Source of the DNA: Bacterioplanoides sp. SCSIO 12839
GTDB taxonomy: Bacteria > Pseudomonadota > Gammaproteobacteria > Pseudomonadales > Oceanobacteraceae
DNA length: 64,000 nt
Assembly (NCBI RefSeq): GCF_024397975.1
Contig: NZ_CP073745.1
Location: 3,188,501-3,252,500, forward strand
Reading direction: 5' to 3'
Shown: positions 57,276 to 64,000 of the stretch, in pieces
Layout of the letters: each line of letters starts with the position of its first letter
Position numbering within the stretch: the first letter of the stretch is position 1
Translations under genes and position numbers: made by a program
Notes under the pieces: generated by a model
Told to the model about the DNA's origin: nothing
What the model saw: only the letters and a program-made list of their open reading frames with translations
Database searches by the model: none

Positions 57276-59120
57276 TTGAAGAATATTATTGTGCCTGCTG
57301 CGCCTCAACGCAGACTGAGCTTATATCCGGTAATAGCTGCTTTTTTCCTGCTGCTATTAAATCTTACCCCTGCTCAGGCGAGTATTCTCGATGAAATCGT
57401 TGGCAACGATGAGCCACAATTTCTGCCTGTTGACCAGGCATTCCCGTTAACCACTGAAACCGAAGGCAATCGCCTGAATGTGCGTTTTGATACCGCTGAC
57501 GGTTACTATCTTTATAAAAGTCGCCTGTATATCAAACAAGGCGACAATAAACTCTTCCCGGATTATTACTCTCAGCAAGGTAAAGAAAAGCAGGACGAAG
57601 CCTTTGGCTTAGTCACGGCGTTTTATCATGAACTTGAAGTCAGCTTTGATTTAACAGGCCTGCAAGAAGGTGCCTACAAGCTGAACCATCAGGGTTGTGC
57701 CGACGCGGGCTTATGCTATCCACCACAACGACTGAAACTGGACTATCAACCCGTTCCAGCCAACTCACAGCCAATCGCAGGCAATGTCGCCACACCTCCG
57801 CAAGCTTCAACTGAAAGCAAGACTGCAGCGGCAACCAGCGAAGATGATTGGTTCGCTAACCGCTCATGGGGCGCTGTTGTTGGCTTGTTCTTTTTATTAG
57901 GTATTGGCCTGACCTTCACCCCATGTGTGTTACCCATGGTGCCAATTCTGACCACTGTAGTGCTGGGTCAGAACAACACCTCTCCTGCCAAGGGCTTTGC
58001 CCTGTCGAGCATATACGTATTAGGTATGGCGCTCACCTATGCGGCGGCCGGTTTAACTGTCGGCTTATTAGGCGCAGGGGCCAATATCCAGGCATGGATG
58101 CAAACCCCATGGGTGCTTACCGTTTTCTCCGTTTTATTCGTCGCACTGGCACTGGCGATGTTCGGCTTATACGAATTGCAGCTGCCATCTGGTCTGCGCA
58201 ACCGCTTAAACGAATTGAACCAGAAACAACAAGGCGGCCAATGGTTCAGTGTCTTTATTATGGGTGTATTGTCCGCACTGGTGGTTTCTCCTTGCGTATC
58301 GGCGCCATTAGCCGGTGCCCTGGTTTATCTCAGCACAACCGGCGATGCCTGGTTGGGCGGTAGCGCACTATTGGCTCTTGGATTGGGTATGGGCGCACCG
58401 TTAATTGTGCTCGGTACCACAGGTGCATCAATGCTGCCAAAAGCTGGCGGTTGGATGGATCAGATCAAAGCTTTCTTCGGCATCCTGCTGTTAGGTGTTG
58501 CCATCTGGTTATTATCACGCTTCCTGCCGGCTCAGGTGTCGCTGTTGTTATGGGCGTTACTGGCACTGGTATACGGCGTAGTATTAGGTGCATTCGAACC
58601 TGCTGCGTCTGGCAAACAACGCATCGTCAAAGGTATCGCCTGGGTATTCTTCCTGTATGGCGCAATTGCTTTTGTGGGTGTTCTGCAAGGCCAGTCGGAC
58701 CCTTTAAAGCCTTTGGCAGTAAAAGCGGCTTCCAACACAGCTGAAACAGCGACAGCATCCTCTGAAAGTGCTTTTCGTAAAACAACCTCAGTCGCTGAGC
58801 TGAAAAGCATTATTGCTAACAGCCCACGTCCGGTGATGGTCGACTTATACGCTGACTGGTGCATCAGCTGCAAAGTAATGGATGCCGAAATTTTCTCCCA
58901 GACCGACGTACAAAAGCAGTTCAGCCATATTAACTGGGTCAAACTGGATGTCACCGACTCAAGCGAAGATCATGTCGCCTTTATGCAGGATCATGATGTG
59001 TTTGGCCCACCGTCACTGCTGTTCTTTAACGATGGCAGTGAAGTTGTCGATGCCCGCATTATTGGTGAAATTAAAAAAGCCGCCTTTGTGGAAAAAGTCA
59101 GCCGTCATTTTCCCGGCTAA
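57276..59120 (+). CDS. dsbD: Thiol:disulfide interchange protein DsbD
   Basis: Inner-membrane protein that moves electrons from cytoplasmic thioredoxin to periplasmic DsbC, CcmG and others. The 614-residue protein has a signal peptide, an N-terminal periplasmic domain with Cys pair GCADAGLC, eight membrane helices with the redox cysteines in FTPCVLPMVPIL and VVSPCVSAPLAGAL, and a C-terminal thioredoxin-like domain (YADWCISCKVMDAE). The start appears to be TTG at 57276 with GAGG about ten bases upstream. trxC follows 12 bases later. Confidence 0.94.
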   Translation: MKNIIVPAAPQRRLSLYPVIAAFFLLLLNLTPAQASILDEIVGNDEPQFLPVDQAFPLTTETEGNRLNVRFDTADGYYLYKSRLYIKQGDNKLFPDYYSQQGKEKQDEAFGLVTAFYHELEVSFDLTGLQEGAYKLNHQGCADAGLCYPPQRLKLDYQPVPANSQPIAGNVATPPQASTESKTAAATSEDDWFANRSWGAVVGLFFLLGIGLTFTPCVLPMVPILTTVVLGQNNTSPAKGFALSSIYVLGMALTYAAAGLTVGLLGAGANIQAWMQTPWVLTVFSVLFVALALAMFGLYELQLPSGLRNRLNELNQKQQGGQWFSVFIMGVLSALVVSPCVSAPLAGALVYLSTTGDAWLGGSALLALGLGMGAPLIVLGTTGASMLPKAGGWMDQIKAFFGILLLGVAIWLLSRFLPAQVSLLLWALLALVYGVVLGAFEPAASGKQRIVKGIAWVFFLYGAIAFVGVLQGQSDPLKPLAVKAASNTAETATASSESAFRKTTSVAELKSIIANSPRPVMVDLYADWCISCKVMDAEIFSQTDVQKQFSHINWVKLDVTDSSEDHVAFMQDHDVFGPPSLLFFNDGSEVVDARIIGEIKKAAFVEKVSRHFPG

Positions 59121-59132
59121 GAGAGTTTGATA

Positions 59133-59567
59133 ATGCACACCACCTGCCCGTCATGCGGAGCCGTTAATCGCATTCCTGCTGAACGTACCAACGAGCAAGG
59201 GCAGTGTGGCCGCTGTAAGCACGATTTATTTAATGGCTTCCCGATGGACTTAACAGACAGTGATTTTGCTCGTTTCCTGCAGAAAAACGACATGCCGGTT
59301 GTGGTCGACTTCTGGGCCAGTTGGTGTGGCCCCTGCCAGATGATGGCACCTATCTTTAAAGAAGTAGCGAGCGATATGAAGTTCAGTGCCCGCTTTGCCA
59401 AAGTGAATACCGAACAGGCACAACAAATCAGTGCCCAGTTTGGTATTCGCTCCATACCAACTCTGATTGTGTTTCAGCAAGGCAAAGAGATAGACCGTCT
59501 GGCCGGAGCACTGCCAGCCCCGCAATTAAAACAATGGATCAATCAGGCACTGATTAAAGCCCGTTGA
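59133..59567 (+). CDS. trxC: Thioredoxin 2 (TrxC)
   Basis: Cytoplasmic thioredoxin with an N-terminal zinc ribbon ([10 protein letters not shown] and CGRCKHDL), followed by the thioredoxin fold with active site [13 protein letters not shown]. The length is 144 residues from the ATG at 59133. It directly follows dsbD, so it may supply or share its reducing power; this pairing is inference. Confidence 0.95.
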   Translation: MHTTCPSCGAVNRIPAERTNEQGQCGRCKHDLFNGFPMDLTDSDFARFLQKNDMPVVVDFWASWCGPCQMMAPIFKEVASDMKFSARFAKVNTEQAQQISAQFGIRSIPTLIVFQQGKEIDRLAGALPAPQLKQWINQALIKAR

Positions 59568-59571
59568 TGAC

Positions 59572-59661
59572 TTGATTTGCATCAAATATTGGCGGGAGTT
59601 CACGCCACCTTTGCGCAGACCTGATTTGTATCAATAAGCCTCGTAAACAACACGGTACTCT
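59572..59661 (+). promoter_or_regulatory. FNR/ANR-type promoter for the DUF465 gene
   Basis: Two FNR-like boxes: TTGAT-TTGC-ATCAA (59572-59585, a perfect consensus) and CTGAT-TTGT-ATCAA (59621-59634, one mismatch). TACTCT at 59656-59661 can be a -10 box. The second FNR site is then centred near -41.5 of a start at about 59668, the class II FNR geometry. An 11-bp inverted repeat GTAAACAACAC / GTGTTGTTTAC (59643-59653 and 59666-59676) spans the -10 and the predicted start. Confidence 0.75.
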
Positions 59662-59688
59662 GAATGTGTTGTTTACAGGAGGCAAATT

Positions 59689-59937
59689 ATGATTGAACAC
59701 CACGATCTTCATCACGAATTCCCAGACATGGGCCCACAAATTCGTGAGCTGAAAATGAAGGACCGCCACTTCGCCCGTCTGTTTGATGAGTACCATGACG
59801 TTGACCGCGAAGTTCGTAAAATTGAAGAGCAAGTCGAAGCCGCTTCGGATGAACGACTGGAAGAGTTGAAGCTACGTCGTCTGCATTTAAAAGACGAGCT
59901 GTACGGCATGCTGAAGCAGCTGGTTGCCGAAGCCTGA
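59689..59937 (+). CDS. DUF465 (YdcH-like) small protein
   Basis: An 82-residue, highly charged, helical protein with the DUF465 pattern HEFPDMGPQIRELKMKDRHF and LFDEYHDVDREVRKIEE, then a basic heptad region (LEELKLRRLHLKDELYGML). AGGAGG precedes the ATG. The upstream region has strong FNR-type sites, so expression is probably induced at low oxygen. The function of the family is unknown. A terminator follows. Confidence 0.9.
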   Translation: MIEHHDLHHEFPDMGPQIRELKMKDRHFARLFDEYHDVDREVRKIEEQVEAASDERLEELKLRRLHLKDELYGMLKQLVAEA

Positions 59938-59967
59938 TCAGACCAGTGCGCAGAAAACGTAACAAAC

Positions 59968-60000
59968 AAAGCCTCTGATAAGAAATTATCAGAGGCTTTT
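59968..60000 (+). terminator. Terminator after the DUF465 gene
   Basis: A perfect 14-bp stem AAAGCCTCTGATAA with its complement closes a GAAA tetraloop and ends in TTTT. It can also serve the convergent fghA gene. Confidence 0.9.
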
Positions 60001-60016
60001 CATTTCTGTCGCAATT

Positions 60017-60883
60017 TTAGGCCGTTAAGTGTTTCGCATGAAACGCTAAATGCTCTTCAATAAAGGACGCAATAAAATAATAGCTATGGTCGTAACCTTC
60101 CTGCATACGAATGGTTGCCGGATAATCCACCTCAGCTACGACTTTTTTCAGGTTGTCGGTTTTCAGCTGCTCTGCCAGGAAGTTATCTCCCAGGCCCTGA
60201 TCGATTAATATTTCAAGATGCTGATTTTCCTGACTTTTCTGCATCAAGGCACAGGCATCATAATCGAGCCAGTCTGCTTTGTTATTCCCCAAATAGGCAC
60301 TGAATGCTTTTTGCCCCCAGGGGCAATCCAGCGGATTCACAATCGGGCTGAAAGCCGAAACAGAGCGATAGCTGTTCGGGTTTTTCAGACCAATAGTTAA
60401 CGCACCATGTCCACCCATGGAATGACCAGAAATCGCTTTTTTATCCGATACCGGAAAATTCGCTTCAATCAGCTTTGGCAATTCCTGCACAATATAATCG
60501 TACATATTGTAGTGCGGCGCCCAGGGCGATTGCGTGGCATTCAGATAAAAACCGGCACCCTGACCCAGGTCGTAATTTTCATCATTAGCAATTGCATTTC
60601 CATGAACATCACACCCTTCATCACCACGCGGGCTGGTATCCGGTGCAACAATCGCAATACCGAGTTCGGCGGCCATTTTTTGCGCACCGGCTTTTTGCAT
60701 AAAGTTTTCGTCGGTACAGGTTAAGCCCGACAACCAATACAACACTGGCACTTTATCAGTGGCCGCTTGTGGTGGCAGAAAAATCGCAAAACGCATTTTG
60801 CACTGGGTAGTCTCAGCCACATGCGAATATTGTTTATGCCAACCACCAAAACTTTTATTTTGAGCAATTAATTCGAGAGACAT
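60017..60883 (-). CDS. fghA: S-formylglutathione hydrolase
   Basis: Serine hydrolase of the esterase D family that splits S-formylglutathione to formate and glutathione. The 288-residue protein has the nucleophile motif [10 protein letters not shown] and [20 protein letters not shown]. It lies 42 bases downstream of the formaldehyde dehydrogenase gene and completes the pathway. Confidence 0.95.
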   Translation of the reverse strand: MSLELIAQNKSFGGWHKQYSHVAETTQCKMRFAIFLPPQAATDKVPVLYWLSGLTCTDENFMQKAGAQKMAAELGIAIVAPDTSPRGDEGCDVHGNAIANDENYDLGQGAGFYLNATQSPWAPHYNMYDYIVQELPKLIEANFPVSDKKAISGHSMGGHGALTIGLKNPNSYRSVSAFSPIVNPLDCPWGQKAFSAYLGNNKADWLDYDACALMQKSQENQHLEILIDQGLGDNFLAEQLKTDNLKKVVAEVDYPATIRMQEGYDHSYYFIASFIEEHLAFHAKHLTA

Positions 60884-60925
60884 CGTTATTCCCTTTTTAA
60901 TTTAGCATCTTAAAAACGTGAGTTT

Positions 60926-62113
<1,188 letters not shown>

Positions 62114-62132
62114 CTATATTAGCGACCCCAAA

Positions 62133-62164
62133 GTGATAATAGCCAGATTTGATAATCACTATTA
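62133..62164. promoter_or_regulatory. Candidate LysR operator between frmA and the regulator gene
   Basis: The 149-base divergent gap contains the dyad TAAT-CACT-ATTA (62153-62164) and an inverted pair GTGAT / ATCAC (62133, 62155). The T-N(10-11)-A spacing is of the LysR-box kind. No proof of binding can be read from sequence. Confidence 0.4.
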
Positions 62165-62199
62165 CACTACGGTAATAATTAAGACGCTGGAGATGTCTG

Positions 62200-63102
62200 A
62201 TGACACCAATTCCACAATGGGCAGGCATTGCCGAATTTGTCGCCGTGGTGGAATCCGGCAGCTTTACCGCCGCAGCCGAACGTTTGCAGATATCCACCGC
62301 ACAAGTCAGCCGCCAGGTAAATGCATTAGAGCAACGGCTCGGGCTTCAGTTGCTGCATCGCACCACTCGCAAAGTCACGGTAACCGATACTGGTAAGCAC
62401 TACTATCAGACCTGCCAACGGTTACTCGAAGGCTTTGAATCGGCCGAACACGAGCTGTTGGAGCAACAAACCCAGCCCAAAGGCAAACTGCGTTTAACCG
62501 CTCCCATTACCTATGGCGAACGTGTATTGATGCCGTTACTCAACGACTTCCTGCTGCTGTACCCACAAATGTCGTTAGAAGTGGAGCTGTCGAATACTAA
62601 ACTGGATATCACCGACGCTGGCTTTGATTTGGCGATCCGCCTCGGGCAATTACAAGACAGCCGCTTGCGAGCACGGCGACTATCCAGCCGCCAGATTTAT
62701 ACATGCGCCTCACCGGCTTATATCAATCGTATGGGCCAGCCGAATACTCTGTCGGAATTAAAACACCACAATTGTTTGGTTGGCTCCGTTAGTCATTGGC
62801 GCTTTACCGAACATACCGGTTCAATCACTCAGGAAAGAAACATTACTGTCTCTGGAAGTTTGCGCTGCAACAGCGGTATTTCGTTAGTGGACTCGGTATT
62901 AAAAGGCATTGGTATTGCGCAATTACCGGCTGAGTACGTCAGCCATCATATTGCCGCTGGCAGACTGGTGACATTGCTCGAACACCTGCAACCTAAAGAG
63001 GAAGGTATCTGGGGCTTATACCCAGCCAGCCGCTGGTCTTCCACCAAAACCAGTTTATTGCTGGATTTCCTGACAGAGCGGCTGGAGGCTGCATCGCCAT
63101 GA
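62200..63102 (+). CDS. LysR-family transcriptional regulator
   Basis: A 300-residue regulator with an N-terminal winged helix-turn-helix (FVAVVESGSFTAAAERLQISTAQVSRQVNALEQRLGLQLLHRTTRKV) and a substrate-binding co-inducer domain of the CrgA/DsdC-like group (FDLAIRLGQLQDSRLRARRL). GGAG lies seven bases before the ATG. It is divergent from frmA-fghA and probably controls it in response to formaldehyde or a related signal (inference). Confidence 0.9.
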   Translation: MTPIPQWAGIAEFVAVVESGSFTAAAERLQISTAQVSRQVNALEQRLGLQLLHRTTRKVTVTDTGKHYYQTCQRLLEGFESAEHELLEQQTQPKGKLRLTAPITYGERVLMPLLNDFLLLYPQMSLEVELSNTKLDITDAGFDLAIRLGQLQDSRLRARRLSSRQIYTCASPAYINRMGQPNTLSELKHHNCLVGSVSHWRFTEHTGSITQERNITVSGSLRCNSGISLVDSVLKGIGIAQLPAEYVSHHIAAGRLVTLLEHLQPKEEGIWGLYPASRWSSTKTSLLLDFLTERLEAASP

Positions 63103-63152
63103 GAAGAAAATCAATATCGAATTAAGATTAAAATCTCCAACATTATAATTCC

Positions 63153-63857
63153 CTAAAAAACCGCCCAGCTCGTTTGCAGTAATATTTGCGACGGTTCTAT
63201 ACGCCCACCCGGTACAGACGCACCGGGCTGCGGGGCATAATAAAAACCTGCCTCAATATTCCAGCGGCCATGGTTAAACCCCACTCCGGCCTGATAAAAG
63301 AAGGCTTTATCCGATTCTGGTGAAGAAAAGCGATTGGCCTGTGCCTGCCAGTACCATTGGTCGTTAAATGCACGAGTGATGCCAGTGTGTAATAACAGTG
63401 CCGATGTGCTCAGGTGGTAAAAATCAGGCGCATATTCCGCCCGCAATACCACACCCGTTGGGTGCCAGAGCTGTGCACCCCATTCATGGTAATTCCAATT
63501 CTGCCCTGCGCCTAAAAACCAGCGTTGTTTAATACTGCCACCGACATAAAGGCGCCCATCCAGAATCGGATAATCCGCCGCCAGAAAGCCATTCACGTTG
63601 CGATGGCGCTGCCGCTGACCATCGGCTTGTGCTTCATTAAAATCACCGCCAACATAAGCGTAACGCGATAACTCATAACGTGAATACAGATTCAGAGAGG
63701 GGTTACCCTGGGTTTCAGTCTGACCATAATACAGGCGATTTTTCTGCCACTGAGCGCCCAGGCTTAAACGACTAAAATCCAGCTCAGTCGCTGATGACTG
63801 GCTGGATAAAAACAGGCTAATAATGACTAATAAAACGACAGGATGGCTATTCCTCAT
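63153..63857 (-). CDS. Predicted outer-membrane beta-barrel protein
   Basis: A 234-residue exported protein with signal peptide MRNSHPVVLLVIISLFLSSQSSA. Alternating polar and aromatic residues through the whole length and a terminal Phe (TSWAVF) indicate a small beta-barrel. I cannot assign a family. It overlaps the upstream frame by 11 bases, so it is probably translated with that gene. Confidence 0.65.
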   Translation of the reverse strand: MRNSHPVVLLVIISLFLSSQSSATELDFSRLSLGAQWQKNRLYYGQTETQGNPSLNLYSRYELSRYAYVGGDFNEAQADGQRQRHRNVNGFLAADYPILDGRLYVGGSIKQRWFLGAGQNWNYHEWGAQLWHPTGVVLRAEYAPDFYHLSTSALLLHTGITRAFNDQWYWQAQANRFSSPESDKAFFYQAGVGFNHGRWNIEAGFYYAPQPGASVPGGRIEPSQILLQTSWAVF

Positions 63858-64000
63858 CGCTGTACCTTTTATGCGTTAATGTTTTGTGCGGTTGCTGCTG
63901 CGGTGGTGGTTGCTCTTGCTCAGAAAAATATTTTCCTGACCAGTGCCGTATTTTTTTGACCACCTGATTACGATTTAATTCCGGATGCAAGCTCATAACG
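63847..64000 (-). CDS. Partial or small gene upstream of the beta-barrel gene
   Basis: An open frame runs from the window edge to a TAG at 63847-63849. An ATG at 63996 would give a complete 49-residue protein starting MSLHPELNRNQVVKKIRHWS, with a Gln/Pro-rich stretch (EQEQPPPQQQPHK) and charged end. It could be a small gene or the tail of a larger one. No function is recognised. Confidence 0.45.
   Translation of the reverse strand, partial: VMSLHPELNRNQVVKKIRHWSGKYFSEQEQPPPQQQPHKTLTHKRYSDEE

Overview
The window looks like chromosomal core sequence from a marine gammaproteobacterium of the Oceanospirillales type (Oceanospirillum, Thalassolituus, Oleispira or Bermanella-like). That placement is an inference. 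It rests on gene order shared with pseudomonads and their marine relatives (pilA-pilB-pilC-pilD-coaE-yacG, dusB-fis-purH-purD, rpsT-murJ-ribF-ileS-lspA-fkpB-ispH beside the minor pilins, and ispB divergent from rplU-rpmA-obgE) and on the mixed GC content. I see no rRNA, tRNA, CRISPR array, prophage or insertion sequence.

Layout. 1-5053: end of a major type IV pilin gene, the pilB-pilC-pilD assembly genes, then coaE and yacG. 5146-6792: a phytoene-desaturase-like flavoprotein. 6869-11892: a secreted copper chaperone, a LapD/LapG biofilm switch and a divergent response-regulator diguanylate cyclase. 12014-19430: aroQ, prmA (without the usual accBC between them), a zinc-ribbon/DUF3426 membrane protein, dusB-fis, purH and purD. 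19512-24584: a hybrid sensor with a degenerate kinase core, an AAA+ ATPase, coq7 and a small membrane protein. 24676-32395: ilvIH, a DUF4124 protein, rluD-pgeF, bamD, a DUF2798 protein and nadE. 32519-42900: pilS-pilR and a rearranged minor pilin/pilY1 cluster that looks more AT-rich than its neighbours. 42897-55943: a long run of minus-strand housekeeping genes (ispH, fkpB, lspA, ileS, ribF, murJ, rpsT, kdsA, proB, obgE, rpmA, rplU). 56220-59937: ispB, dsbD, trxC and a DUF465 gene with a strong FNR-type promoter. 60017-63102: the glutathione-dependent formaldehyde detoxification pair with a divergent LysR regulator. 63153-64000: a beta-barrel protein and a partial or small gene.

How the genes fit together. 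Type IV pilus biogenesis dominates: the subunit, extension ATPase, platform, peptidase, two-component control (PilSR), and tip/minor pilins are all present in two blocks. A second surface theme is c-di-GMP control of adhesin release (LapD/LapG next to a diguanylate cyclase), although no LapA-type adhesin lies in the window. Much of the rest is translation, envelope and cofactor housekeeping.

The most unusual signals are non-coding. A family of intergenic elements folds as two small hairpins enclosed by an outer stem, and the arms differ between copies in ways that keep pairing (17.9, 44.6, 49.4, 51.1, 52.6 and 52.7 kb). One terminator at 24.6 kb appears to be built on the same core. Two larger concentric palindromes lie in purH-purD and fkpB-lspA. 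Other points are the paired FNR boxes before the DUF465 gene, the sensor kinase with a lost ATP site, the pilin lacking its C-terminal cysteines, and a FimT-like pilin with alanine in place of glycine at the cleavage site.
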